From: Podocnemis expansa
Taxonomy: Eukaryota > Chordata > Testudines > Podocnemididae
Length of the DNA: 64,000 nucleotides
Reading direction: 5' to 3'
Assembly: GCA_007922195.1 (NCBI GenBank)
Contig: ML682067.1
Location: 9,653,007-9,717,006 of the forward strand
Part shown: in pieces, positions 9,795-21,215 of the stretch
Layout: every line of letters begins with the position of its first letter
Position numbering within the stretch: position 1 is the first letter of the stretch
The notes under the pieces: generated by a model
Told to the model about the DNA's origin: nothing
What the model saw: the letters and a program-made list of their open reading frames with translations, nothing else
The model's database searches: none
Made by a program: the position numbers and the translations under genes

Positions 9795-10673
9795 CAGGTG
9801 TGGCTAAACTGTGGCTCAGGAGCCACTTGCGGCTCTTGAATGAAAAAGTGTGGCTCCCAGAAGAACATCAGCAAATCAATTTAGGAAAGCAGCTCAAGCC
9901 TAGGAGTTTTAAATCTCCCACCCTGAGCATGCTCGGGGAATCCAGTGTCAGAGCCTGGGAGAGCCAACGTTAGGGCCTTGGGATTCAGGAGGGGGTCGGG
10001 ACGGTGGGGAGAAGCAGTGGCATGGTCAGGATGGTGGGAGAAGCGGCAGCATGGTTGGGGACAGTGTGGAGAAGCACGGCATGGTTGGGATTTTAAAAAC
10101 TCGCCACTAGCCTGCAGTCTTCTACCTCAAGCGACAGCTAAGTTTTTACTGTATAGGCCTAGTTTTCATGGTAATCTTAAATAATTATTAGAATTTGACA
10201 TTAGAAGGATCAATATTTGCCCTCTTTTTATGATAAAATTAAAGTGTGCAATGAATTTTAAACTTAGTAATTTTGGAGTAGGTAAAAATATATGGCTATA
10301 GGCCTCAGTGCGGCTCTCAAAGTTTTAATAACCAACTTTGTGTTGCTCTTGAGTTCCATAAGTTTGGCCACCCCTCATTAGGATTACCAGATACCAAAGC
10401 ATGAAAAGGAGGACAGGAAAGTACGAAAAGGAGGACATTGGAGGACACATGAAGAACATGTAGTATTAATTTAACATTCTTCTGTTTTTAGGGAGACCTG
10501 GAAAGCTTCCCCCTAAACATAGGGTGTTCTGGGGCATTCCAACATACTTTAAGCCCTGCAAGTAAAAAGCCAGACAAAATTATGTATTTTTAAAATGACT
10601 GCTGGATAGAGGACCAATGGTAAAAAGGAGGACATGTCCTCCTTTTGCCTGACATCTGGTAACCCTATCCCTG
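9795..10673. mobile_element. hAT element (CAGGTGTGGCTAAACT) carrying a nested TA element
   Basis: The left end is CAGGTGTGGCTAAACTG (9795). The right subterminal AGTTTGGCCACCCC is at 10361-10374 and the terminal CCCTG ends at 10673, after the nested 285-bp element. ATATATGA (9787-9794) and ATGTATGA (10674-10681) match at 7 of 8, which supports this right end. Confidence 0.55.
10381..10665. mobile_element. TA-flanked MITE (GGGTTACCAGAT ends)
   Basis: Starts GGATTACCAGATACC and ends CATCTGGTAACCC. TA lies on both sides (10379-10380, 10666-10667), as expected for Tc1/mariner-type insertion. The interior carries paired AGGAGGACATGTCCTCC words. Sister copies are at 52197, 53160 and 62775. Confidence 0.75.
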
Positions 10674-10938
10674 ATGTATGAGATATCATAGTGCACTTTC
10701 CTAGTGCTGTGGAAGCTGCCCTATCTTCAGTTAATTATGATCTATAACTAAAACATAGTTTAGTTAGAAATTAGTGCCAATCTGTTGGCTGTATGGCCAA
10801 CTCCTTTGTCTTTCCTCTGGCAGAGTGCAGTAAGGTGCTCTGTCTTTCCAAATGGTTAATAATAGTGTTTTAATCCTTGTGGCTCTTTGATTTGCTTCTC
10901 TGTGCTGAACTGTAGTTTCTATACCTTGAGGGCAGGTA
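10674..10938. other. No gene seen
   Basis: A short AT-rich spacer between two hAT elements, without a sustained frame or recognised repeat. Confidence 0.4.
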
Positions 10939-11310
10939 CAGGGGCATTGCTGGCACCTGGCACACAGGGCACATGCCCCGAGTCTCGGCTCCAGTGCCCT
11001 GAATGTCTCGGCTGGCCCCGTCCCAGACTGGGGATCCTGGCCAGGGCACCCTCCACAGCACCCGCCTCTCCTGGCCCCAGCCCCACCAGGCATTAAGGCC
11101 AGGAAACCCGCAGCAGCACCTGCTTCTCCTGGCCCCGAAACTGGCCAGGGATCTGGGACTAGGCTGGAGGAGGCAGGAGCCTGATGAATTATTGGGCCCA
11201 GGCACCGAAACGTGGCCAAGGGGGCGTGGCCTTGGCCAAGGGGGCGTGGCCTTGGCCGAGGGGGCGTGGCCTTGGCCGAGGGGGCGTGGCCCATGTCCAT
11301 GGCCCGGGTC
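10939..11310. mobile_element. Partial hAT element (CAGGGGCATTGCTGGC end)
   Basis: The left terminus CAGGGGCATTGCTGGC matches the family at 12528, 30167 and 42655. The GC-rich interior includes TGCCCCGAGT words shared with them and a 20-bp tandem repeat. I could not find the right terminus, so the end coordinate is approximate. Confidence 0.5.
11211..11290. repeat. 20-bp tandem repeat, four copies
   Basis: The unit GGGGCGTGGCCTTGGCCAAG (or CCGAG at the end) repeats nearly without change from 11211 to 11290. It is recent-looking compared with its decayed surroundings. Confidence 0.85.
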
Positions 11311-11585
11311 TTTTCAGGGGCCAACAAAGTTCCTGCTGTGTTTAGCAGATAGTCCTTTGTCTCCATTTAAAAGGGAGCAATCATCAGGGACTACTGCAGG
11401 AGAGAGAATGAACACAAATTAGAGCAAAGGGACAAAATTAAAGGGGGCCAGAAATTAAGACTACCACATTGCCATAAGAGATGAACAGATTAGTCAGATG
11501 ACTGAGAAGATTTGACAGGCAAAGGGAGAAATATAATTTTCAGTGATCCTATGAATAGCAATAACAAATGTTTGGTCTCAGACCT

Positions 11586-11977
11586 CTCTCATTCCCAATG
11601 TTTTTCAAGCTGGGGACCCCTTTTTAACAAAAAAAATCTTTGCAGCCCCCTTGGCTGGTTATGTAATCCAGCCTGTGCCACTCTGGCGGTGTCACTGGGA
11701 CAGCTGGCGAGCAGCACCACTGCCACCATGACCCACGCCTCTGGGAAGCCGAGCCGTGGTGGCTATGGCCCCCTGCCCTTGTCCCTTCAGGGAAGCCACC
11801 ACGGCCTCATCCCCCTGCTGGGATCTGGCCGGGGGCAGGGAGAGGCAGTCCTGGCAGGGCACATCAGGGCTGCAGCTGGATTCCAACCCTCGTAGGGAGA
11901 GGTTCTGTGGAGCCCCTGCAACATGTCTGTAGACCCCCCCCCCCAGGGGTCCCTGGACCCCAGGTTGGGAACCACTT
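11586..11977. mobile_element. Decayed hAT element (CAGNGGTTCCCAACC family)
   Basis: Left end is CTCTCATTCCCAATG (degraded), then TTTTTCAAGCTGGGGACCCC typical of the family. Right end is AGGTTGGGAACCACTT. A target duplication is not recognisable. Confidence 0.6.
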
Positions 11978-12527
11978 CCCTAAGAGAAGAGTCTTCCACC
12001 TAGAAAGACCACATGTTACCTGCATTGTCAGCTGTGGATCACATAAACGCATGTACTTTAGATAGATTATTAAGAATACAACTCCTGCCTCAGGCCAATG
12101 AGTAATCTCTCTGGTGGACTCTACTTAGCTGGCAAGATTCATGGTAATATACAGTGAAGTAAAATGTTTTGAGAGTATAAGATATATATTTACTTTGATG
12201 TAAATGAAGAGCTCTAACAGCAGAGTTTCCATTAATTCAGGTTTTCTCAAGTGGATGCCTTAAGGAAAACCTATGAAAGATTGAATTTTCATTTATTTAA
12301 TTTATTTATTTATCTATTTGATGGTCTGAGAGTATAAGCTTGGAAGAATTCTCTAACATGCTCATCATGGATCACATTTTCTCTGAGCGTGCCAAATTGT
12401 AGCTATTAGCAACACCAAACTGAAAATGTTAAATGAACAGTTTCTGGGTTGAAGAGTTTCCCAATTATGACAAGACCATGACAAATTATAAAGAAGAGAA
12501 ATACAATATACAGATCTCTTACCTGCA
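11978..12527. other. AT-rich, no gene
   Basis: There is a TTTATTTATTTAT stretch near 12290-12320. No coding frame or recognised repeat. Confidence 0.45.
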
Positions 12528-13047
12528 CAGGGGCGTCGCTGCCCTGGGGAGGGATCCTGGGCACGGCCCCTGGCCCCGCCCCTGGCCTGCAGGCTCCGCC
12601 CCCTGGGAGCAGGCCATGCCCCTGGCCAGGGACAGGGCTGGAAGCCGCCACATGCCACCGCTGATGGCTGGGCCCTGAATCCCCAGCCAGGGTCAGCGCC
12701 AGAAGCGGCCATGGGCGGCTGGGCCCTGCATCCCCGGCCAGGGCCAGGGCAGGAGTGGCCACTGCTGCTGCGGGCGGCCGAGGCCCACATCCCCGGCTGG
12801 GGACGGGGCTGCCACAGCTGCGGGTGGCTGGGCCCTGGATCCCCAGCTGGGGATGGGACCAGGAGTGGCCTCTGCTGTCAAGCCTCTGATCCCCAGCTGG
12901 GGACAGGGCTGCCATGGCCGCAGGCAGCTGGGCTCCAGATCTCCGGCCCAATCAGGCTGGAGACCAGAGGAGGGCCGCCAGACCCAGGGCACCAGTGCTG
13001 GGATTCGGGGTATGTGCCCCGGGTGCCCAGTGCCAGCGATGCCCCTG
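12528..13047. mobile_element. Non-autonomous hAT element (CAGGGGCGTYGCTGGC family)
   Basis: Ends CAGGGGCGTCGCTGCC and GCCAGCGATGCCCCTG are inverted repeats. The flanks share CCTGCAC (12522-12528, 13049-13055). The interior is a GC-rich tandem array of GGGCCCTG.ATCCCC.GC.GGGGA units, about 60 bp each. Several 150-200 codon frames on both strands are artefacts of this array. Confidence 0.65.
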
Positions 13048-14149
13048 CCCTGCACTCCTATTCCATTGCTTTTGGCCAGCTCACCCAGTCCCTGGTGTGG
13101 GATGGCTGTGCAGGGGCCTGCCACTCCCCTGAGCTGGCTGGCCCCTCCCCCAGTGCCCTGGGGGGGTGAGAGGGGGCGCCGCAGAGGGCATTTCACCCAG
13201 GGGCCCACACTCCCCCCCAGGGACGGCCCTGGCTGTGGGACAGGAGGATGACATATTCCTTGTTCATTTTTTCTTTGTCTGCTTAGACTGCCATCTCCTG
13301 TGATATGCGTCACCAAATGTCATGGTAGATTTTTGTGATGTAGCTACCTATTTACTATTTATTAGATATATTGAGACCAAAAATTAATCTCACATATAGG
13401 TTCTCTACCAGACTCCTACAGCTTGCCAAGCACCAACAATTTTTAGGAATTACTGTGTAGATTCGTTTTTCCTCACTTTTAAAAAAACTTTTAAGTTTTT
13501 ATTATTCATTCATGTGACCTTCCCGCCTGATATAATTCAATTTTCACATTATAATTTTGTGATAAGAGGACTATGAACTTCACAGACTGACCTGTCCTCA
13601 GGTATTTTGAACATTCCAAATGTTTTTCTTAATAATCTGTGATTAGCATGTGACCTGAGGCCTTTATTTTGTGGGTTTATGGTTGTTCCTATAAATAAAT
13701 ATTTAAGCACTGGTTAGCTAACATGAATAGGAATTGTTGACTGATGAACCATTGGAAGTAATTGATTATGAAAAAGATTAACCAGACAAATGTGTTTTGT
13801 CACTCAGGGTTAACTTTTTCACATTCGAGCACTGAAATTTTGCTGCCAGAAGCACAAATGTAGACCAGAATTTAATCTCTCTCCACTCCCACCCCCAATT
13901 ACAGATTTGCAGTTTAATTGTCTGATTGGGACCATGTAATTCACTTCTCTCAGGCTCAGTGTAGCTAGTAGACCCCATGAGAAACGGTATAAGGAAAATG
14001 TCAAAAGCGGCTAAAATTGAGGAAAGATAGATACCTATTTAATACTAATCATGTCATGCAATTTTAAATCTTAAAAGCTTTAATTGATAGGCCCCTCACC
14101 AGCCAGACACCCCAAAAAAATTGCCTGCACCACCTTAGGATGTTAGATG
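13048..14149. other. No gene seen
   Basis: 13056-13250 is GC-rich repeat-like DNA. 13250-14149 is AT-rich and unique-looking, with no sustained frame longer than about 65 codons. Confidence 0.45.
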
Positions 14150-14334
14150 AGGTAGGTCACAGACTATTGGCATATTTACCACTACTAGTCAAAGATCAGC
14201 TAATTGCTGAATTAGGCTGTCTCATCATACCATCCCCTCCATAAATTTATCCAGCTCAGTTTTTAAGATACCTAGGGTTTTTTGCCCCCATTGTTCCTCT
14301 CAGAAGGCTGTTCCAGAACTTCACTGCTCTGATG

Positions 14335-15264
14335 GGTTACGTCTATACTGGATGGCTATTTTAAGTTGACTTAGGAGTACATTTACACTAGTAAACATAC
14401 CCCAGGCCTGGCTCGGGCCCCGTCCCCTGCCCCATCCTGGGGTGCGATCCGGTTCCAGGGCCCTGAGCTGCTTGCCACATGTCTGACATTGACCAGGCAG
14501 GGTCAATGGCATTGCCTGGTGTGGGGTGAGAAGAACCCCACCAAGGTGAGGTATGCTTCCAACCACCTGCTGGCAGCAGCAAGCAGTTCAGGGCCAGATT
14601 GGACTCCTAGCCACTTGTGGCAAGCAACTTGGGGCCAGATCCAACTCCCACTCACTTGCCGATGTCAGCAGGAGCCGGCTCCCAGCCACTTGCTGGCAGC
14701 AGCAGGAGCTGACTCCCAGCTTCTGCTACCTGCAGCAAGGGACTGGGAGCTGGACTGTGCTTTGTGCCACTTGCCACAGGCAACAGGAGCTGGCTCAGAG
14801 CCCCCACCACCTGCAGCAGACGGCTCAGGGTCAGATTGGGCTCTGCTGCTGCAGGCGGCAGAAGTCAGCTCCAAGCCCCCTGATGCTTGTGGCAGACAGC
14901 TCGGGGCTGGAATGGGCTCTGAACTCCCTTCTGCCTGTGGCAGGAGCTGGCTCCGAGTGCTCTGCCATCTGCAGCAGGCAGCTCAGGGCCGGATCTGGCT
15001 CTGCACCACTTGCCAGCGGCTGGGGCTGGATTGGGCCCCCAGAGCTGGATTGTGTCCCTGAAGCCCTGTTGGGACCCAGGGCAGGGCAGGGGGCAGGGCC
15101 CAGAGCTTTCTGCCCTGCAAAGTCAACTTAAAAGCTTATGTCTACTTGGAAGACAGGTTTTATTAGGTCGAGTTAAGCATGTGCTTAAGTTGACTTAACA
15201 AATTCTATATCTGACCCTGGAGTTCCTTAAGTTGACTTTTTTAGCCTTGCGTGTAGACACAGCC
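14335..15264. mobile_element. GGCTATGTC-type element with expanded GC-rich core
   Basis: Left end GGTTACGTCTATACTGG and right end GTGTAGACACAGCC lie inside CR1. The target is ATG (14332-14334) / ATT (15265-15267). The arms carry AAGTTGACTTA words. The core (14545-15060) is a degenerate tandem array of CAGCAGGAGCTGGCTCC-like units, source of two false ORFs of about 190 codons. Confidence 0.6.
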
Positions 15265-15498
15265 ATTGTTAGAAACCTACATCTAATTTCAAGTCTAAAC
15301 TTCCGGATGGCCAGGTTATATCCATTTGTTCTTCTGCCCATGATGGCTTTGAACTAAAAGAAATCCTCTCCCTCCCTGGTATTTATCCCTCTGATGTATT
15401 TATAGAGAGCAATCATATCTCCTCTCAGCTTTCTATTGGTTAGACTAAGCAAGCCAAGCTCTTTGAGTCTCCTCTCATAAGGCAGGTTTTCCATACTG

Positions 15499-15621
15499 GA
15501 AAAACAAACAAAAAACCCCCCCAAGGATTCGTGTGGCACTTAAAGACTAACAGATTTATTTTTCGCATGAGCTTTCATGGGAGAAAACCCCACTAGACTA
15601 ACATGGCTATCCCTTTGGAAA
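15499..15621 (-). mobile_element. Truncated PLE tail with 11-bp target duplication
   Basis: The minus-strand PLE tail (CACTTAAAGACTAACAGATT, GCATGAGCTTTCATGGG) is cut short after CCCCAC and joined to the other PLE end (CTAGACTAACATGGC, CCCTTTGGAA). TTTCCATACTG occurs at 15488-15498 and again at 15622-15632. This fixes both ends of a 123-bp insertion made of the two PLE termini. Confidence 0.8.
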
Positions 15622-15730
15622 TTTCCATACTGAAGATCATCCTAGTATCTCTTCTCTGTACCTGTTCTAGTTTGAATTCATTTTTCTTAAACATGGGAAA
15701 CCAGAACTTAACCCAGTGTTCCAGATGATG

Positions 15731-16162
15731 GCTCACTAAACCAACATGAACAATTAGGAGAAATGGAACTATTTATCTCTGTATCAGATTAATGGTTGAG
15801 CTGTCGATCTGAGCTAAAACTCTTTGAAATCAGGGGGCTTTTAATGATTCCAGTGTGATCAGATTCTGTTTGAGGAAAGATTGTCTAACTGATAAGATAA
15901 ACTGGAAATTAAATCCTTTAAGGTAATTCTTACAACATATTATACTTACTATAACTGATACTGTAATCTTTCCTTACTTTCTGTATCTTTATATCTACTG
16001 CCCTCTCAAGTATGAATGAATGGGTACTGATAGTGGTTTATCTTTCATAAGAATTTAATAACTAAAAACATTTTTCAACATTGACAGAGTCTCCAAAGCT
16101 GGGGATAGGAAACTGAAATATGGCTTCAACATACTCCTCAGTGCTCTTATGTTCTAATAAAT
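15731..16162. other. No gene seen
   Basis: AT-rich DNA without sustained frames or recognised repeat. Confidence 0.4.
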
Positions 16163-16285
16163 ACTGTGAGGATTCCTGTGGCACCTTAGAGGCTAACAAA
16201 AAAAGATTATTTTGGGGCATAAGCTTTCCTAGGATGGAGCCTACTTGTTTTGCTGAAAATAGACTAACATGGCAACCCCTCTGGT
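16163..16285 (-). mobile_element. PLE tail fragment
   Basis: The minus-strand tail (CCTGTGGCACCTTAGAGGC, GGGGCATAAGCTTTCC) is followed by the other end (AGACTAACATGGCAACCCC). It has the same two-ended, interior-deleted layout as 15499-15621 but is more diverged. Confidence 0.7.
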
Positions 16286-17873
16286 ATTTATTTCACCATC
16301 TTATGACCCACTGAAAAAAAATCACACATAACACATTCAGAGTGCTCTACAGTATGAACGTGGTTTTCTCACTTAAGGGCAAAATAAAGACAGCTATGGT
16401 GCATGTGCATGAATGGCTGATTTAATGGTAAACTGAAAAGTGACTGATTGGTGTACACTGGGTGCAGCAAATGATCCTTGCAAGAGTTCCTGAGCCACTT
16501 CTCCTTCCACTTCCCTAACCAGCTGGTAGCTCTATCACTGTGGACCTGTTAAAAAGCACAAGTGGGAGTTTTTGTTCCTTAACATGCCTGCAATTAGGAC
16601 GGGTGCCTGCCCTCCAAAGTTTACGGGCATATTTAAGGCCATAGAAAAATTATCTGTTGTTGCATTTGAGAAATAAAATGTGCCATCATTTACTGAGCAG
16701 AATTAAGGCTGGGTAAACAACCTTACCTATGACATCTCCCGATTGTCTTATGTTTAACAAGGTGACAATATTTTTCTTATTGTATGTTTTCAGATTCTGA
16801 GCCTGCAATTGCTAGGATGCGGGTAGACTGCTGTACCTGAACACTATCAATAGTAGCACTGGAGCCTTAGTTTGTGTCATACTTAGAAAAAGAAAAACTA
16901 GCAGGGTCTTTTCAGAGCACAAGGTGATATGCCATGTTATTATAAGAAAGCACAATTGATAACTAACTACCTATGCATATACACACGTGCACAAGAATAT
17001 GGTCCTGCAGTTTATCAGGTATAGTTACCAGTCCTGATCATTGCTTGAAACTGTAGTTTGAGTTTGTTGCTGGAATTTGCAGCTCATGGTGTCTACCTGG
17101 CCAGGGAGGCCAGGGGTGAGGGAGAAGGGGTGGGGGGTGGGGTCTCTGCTGGCATGCACCAATGCTCTTGGATGCTGTGCAGAACCTTACCCAAAGCTAT
17201 GCAGTCTCACCCATCTTTTATATATTTTTGTCCATGGATCTTGTGTCCACACTGCCTCAGGGTACTATATGACCATGAGTCATCAGTTAATGGCAGGTCT
17301 GACATCGATTTTGTTCTTGATGGGGCTTTTTGTCCCTTGCTTTCTAGGGTGGATACTTCTTGCTTTTGCAGGGTTTGTCTGCATTGTTTCTTAGCCATGA
17401 AGGTGGTGCTGGCAGTTTGTCATCAGGACAAGCTGACCTTGGAGACGGATCCCATCACACACACACCCCACATTTACACATCCAAACTAAGTTCACACCT
17501 CTAAACAAAGTTTCAGCAGAACTTAGACTGAGTGATATGAAATGAAGCAAGCAATTCAAAATGGAATTTTGGTTACAATATGGAGTTACTAGTGAATGAA
17601 AGAATGAATATGGCATTTTTATCAATGAATAGTCCATGTAGAAATTTCTGCTTGAAGTAATTCCATGGTATACATTCTGTTTGAAGCAATTCCATGGTAT
17701 ACATTCATCTTTAGCCCTACATTTGTAGGCTGATTTCTTGGTTATCTGTGTATAATTAAGGGCAACTTTACACTTAAAACACTGCATTGACACAGCTGCA
17801 CTGAAACAATAGAAGCCACCACCCAAGGCACTAAGCCACATGGGAAGGCCTAAACAAGGACTAACCCACAGAG
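16286..17873. other. No gene recognised
   Basis: The longest frame (17058-17504, +, 148 codons) has no recognisable domain, its codon use shows no bias, and it overlaps another long frame, so I do not call it. A short direct repeat, GAAGTAATTCCATGGTATACA-like, occurs twice near 17655-17705. Confidence 0.45.
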
Positions 17874-18086
17874 CAGAGGTTTCCAACCTTTTTGAGTATA
17901 AGGACCCCTTTTTAATGTCAGAAAATTTTGTGGACCCCCAAATGATAGTTATCATCAGGGATTGACTGCAGGCAATGGTGCTGCAGAAGGGCAGTTGAAG
18001 GACCTGGTTCCTGCCAGCTCCCAAGGGGTGGGGACATATGCAGGGTGAGGCTGATCACAGCAGGCAAATACAGTTCATTTTTAGAG

Positions 18087-19298
18087 CAGAGGTGTCAAAC
18101 TCATTCAGTGTGGGGACCCACACGGGAAGGTAGGACACCTGTTGCAGGCCATGTGGCCCATGGGCTCCCCAACACTTTCCCTCGCCATGTTCAGAGCAGC
18201 ATAGGCTCCTCTTCCCCCTCCCCAACCCTGCAGGCTCTCCCACTCTTTTTCTTTTTCCTGCCCTACGTACCCCCTCCCATTCTCCTTACCCTACCTCTTG
18301 ATAACAGGCGAAAATATCAGTCTCAGTCACTGGCCGGCTGGGCTCCTGCCTCTCCCCCTCCCAGTCCATCACTGTCAGTCATACAAAATGCTGACTTTTG
18401 GCTGGCTCATTCCTGGCTGGCCTTTGATTGGCTTGTTCTCACATGGGCCCCAGCCACTTTTTCCTTTTTTATTTGTGACTTGTGCAATTTGCTGTCTATC
18501 AAATCAGCATGCTGACTTACAGTGAACAGTTGGGATAGGGGGCAGTGTCTTGGCTCTCTGGAGCCCAACCCAGCCTGCTGTGACTGAGTCTGATTAGTTG
18601 GCAGACCACAGCAGAGCTGAGCTGGGATTGGCTGGAGCACTTCCTTTGTTCTCCTATGCCTGGGATCAGCAACACAGGCTCTCTGAGCTACCTGTGGCTC
18701 TCTGAGCATCCCCTTCTGGCTCCCTGGCAATCTCTTTCACGGAGCCAGGTGTGCTCCAGGAACTCCTTGCTGGCCCCAGCATCGTGGTCAAATCAGGGTC
18801 ACCCTCAGGCCCTGGATCAGGACCATTCAGCCCCAGGGTGGCTAGGTCAAAGTGGCCTGAACTCCACAGAGCAGGCCATTCCAGGGCCTCACCTCTTCAA
18901 GCTGCAGCTCTCCACCAGCCACTCTTGGGAGGAACAGCGGGCTGTGGGTGGTCCACCCCACCAGCGGAGGGAGGGACAGAGGGAGCATGCGCCACCTGCA
19001 CACACCGCCACCAGCCCTAGGGGCTGTGGCACAGCTGCTGGGCTAGCTCAGGCTCAGATTGTGGTGAGAGGGTGGGGGGAAATGGCTCTTCTGCTCTTTT
19101 AGGTTGCCGACCCCTGCCCTATGCTGTGAGTTGTATCATGTGAGAAGGACGCCTGGCCCTGCTGTGCTGGAAGCCTATATCTGGAGTTTGCTTCTGTAGA
19201 CAGCTTCCAGGCACAGCCCAGGTAGCAGCTCTGTGGGCCAGATCAGCGACCATGATGGGCCAAATCCACCCCCATGGACTGTAAGTTTGACACCCCTG
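18087..19298. mobile_element. Middle hAT element of the nest (CAGNGGTGTCAAACT family)
   Basis: Ends are CAGAGGTGTCAAACTC and AGTTTGACACCCCTG. The duplication is TTTTAGAG / ATTTAGAG (7 of 8). It contains the inner element at 18660-19116. Confidence 0.8.
18660..19116. mobile_element. Inner hAT element of the nest (CAGGGGTCGGCAACC family)
   Basis: Ends are CTGGGATCAGCAAC (18660) and GTTGCCGACCCCTG (19116). The duplication is TCCTATGC / CCCTATGC (7 of 8). A sister copy, also with an 8-bp duplication, lies at 39040-39350. Confidence 0.8.
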
Positions 19299-19499
19299 AT
19301 TTAGAGCCCTCTCCAGCATGGATCACTGGCCAGCAGAGGCTGGGGCTGGATGTATTCACGGACTCCTTGCAATAACTCCTCGGACCCACAGGGGTCCCTG
19401 GCCCATAGGTTTCCAACTGCCATACAGAATAAGAGAGTGGTTATTGTGGACACTAGAAGTGGTGAATATGCCAGTGGCCTGAGATGAGATGTTGATGAC

Positions 19500-19842
19500 A
19501 TGGGTTCTGAGTTATTACAGAGAATACTGTTTTGGTTGTTTAGCTGCTAAGTCTTGCCCACATGTTCCAGGATTAGCTGATTGCTATATTGGGATCAGGA
19601 AGGAATTTTGTCTGGAGCAGACTGGCAAATGCTGTGAGGCTTTTTCACCTTCAACTGTAGTATGGGGCATGGCTCACTTGCTGGTGGATTCTTTGTACCG
19701 TGAACTCTTTAAATTATGATTTGAGGACTTTAATAATGCAGCCATAGGTTAGAGGCAGTGGGTGAGGTTCTCTGCCCTGCATTGTACAGGAAGTCAGACT
19801 AGATGATCCTATTGGTCCCTTCTGACCTTAAAGTCTATGTAT
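19500..19842 (+). mobile_element. CR1 LINE 3' UTR end
   Basis: The plus-strand CR1 terminus is recognised from GGATCAGGAAGGAATTTTG, then GCCCTGCATTGTACAGGAAG and CTAGATGATCCTATTGGTCC, ending with CTTAAAGTCTATGT. It is 5'-truncated, as usual for CR1. Confidence 0.75.
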
Positions 19843-21215
19843 AAGACTCATTGCAAATGCAGGGGATGGGGCATGGATTTGTTGGAGCTGTGTGTATCTC
19901 CATGGGTCAGAAGGTGAAAGCTACCAGAAAGCCAAAAGAAAGCGAAAGTGAGAGAAGCAGTCAGGAGTGTGGCCTGGAGCCGGAGCTGAGACAAGAGTTC
20001 CTTGGGGCAGAGCACTAGCTGAGGGCTTAGGTTGGGAAACTGTGAACTAGGAAACTGTCTGCTAATGTGTGTTTCTTCTGTGTTTAGAGAAACAGAACTC
20101 TGTGCATGTGCTTTGTAAATAAACAGGGTTGCACCAAAGAATATACCTGACTCATACAAGCAACTTATTCTTCTGTGGAAACTACCTGAATATTGGCTAT
20201 CTGTTCACAAATGTCTTTGTGCCTTATGGACCTGACCTTCTCATAGGTATAGAAGTATTCATTACTTACATATGTAAATATCTTCAGTAGTGTAGTGGGC
20301 CTGACTCTACAAACATTTGTGTTTAACTTAAAAATGTGAATAGCTCCATTGACAACTGTGTTTGTAGAATCAGGGCCTAAATCTGTAAAAGTGATTAAAA
20401 GGGCACATTTGACTTGGGATGGTCAAGAGCTGTTGTAAATGTTACAAGGAAAATCTCACCTTTAAAACATTGCCACCCTGCATTTCTTTATATAAAATTT
20501 AGCTGGCTAGTTTCCTGGCTGACTGATGCACCAATCTTTAATTCCACCACTGTGCATTTGGAAGTTGAATGGTAAATGAAAGAGGCACTCCCTCTACAGG
20601 ACACCATATAAAGTGGAAAACCTTTTCCTAGAGATAGACACTCATAATCCTTATAGACAGGAAATCTGTGTCATCATGGTATTACTGCAGGTAGTAGGAA
20701 ACTCAGCATATTCTTGTACTACTACTACTAACACAGTTTTTACAGTTATTAAAGTAATTTTAAATGTTATCCACCACTTTAAAAAGACAGTATTGAACAC
20801 ACAGATATGTTTAGCTTCAAACGACTTTTCACTTCCCTATTTTATTTGTCATTTTAAAAACTAACATACAATAACAAAAATGTCTGAGGTAAAATTGCAT
20901 ATCATGAACTATTTTACACCTTTTCAAAGTAATTTGTAGTCATATTTTTAGAAAACTAGCAACATGTGTTTTCCATCTTACTTATTTGTAATTGCTAGAA
21001 ATGTGCTCTTACCTTTGTTGGTAGGTAACCAAGTCTAGTCAAATTTCTTTCATCTGGGTCCACGGGGAAATTGCACAACACTGAGCTTACGATGGCATGA
21101 TCAACACTCTTTTTGTAGGAATCCTCACATTTCAGTGAGCAGTCTACAACTTAGCGGGGTTTAAAACCTCATAGATTATTTCCCAGAGCACCTTAGGCGC
21201 TCCTTAGCACACTAT
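19843..21215. other. AT-rich unique DNA, no gene
   Basis: No frame beyond about 100 codons, no repeat termini. The frame at 20613-20864 (+, 83 codons) has no recognisable domain. Confidence 0.45.

Larger units (their letters stand above)
14150..15730 (-). mobile_element. CR1 LINE copy split by two insertions
   Basis: The left part (CCCTCCATAAATTTATCC, GGCTGTTCCAGAACTTCAC) runs to 14334 and the right part resumes at 15265 (GTTAGAAACC) and continues to about 15730. The minus frame at 15539-15354 reads [24 protein letters not shown], the CR1 ORF2 C-terminus. A PLE tail interrupts it again at 15499-15621. Confidence 0.75.
17874..19419. mobile_element. Outer hAT element of a three-level nest
   Basis: Ends are CAGAGGTTTCCAACC (17874) and GGTTTCCAACTG (19419). 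Flanks are CCACAGAG / CCATACAG (6 of 8). Its own sequence is about 330 bp (17874-18086 and 19307-19419); the rest is the middle element with its duplication. Confidence 0.7.

Noticed and set aside
12406..13316. ORFs of 130-207 codons on both strands
   Set aside because: They come from a GC-rich tandem array inside a hAT element. Open frames overlap on both strands and no domain is seen.
14489..15131. Two overlapping + frames of about 190 codons, Cys/Ala/Gln-rich
   Set aside because: Product of the CAGCAGGAGCTGGCTCC-like tandem core of a palindromic element.
17058..17545. 148-codon + frame as a possible host exon
   Set aside because: No recognisable domain, overlapped by another long frame, no convincing splice sites or start context.
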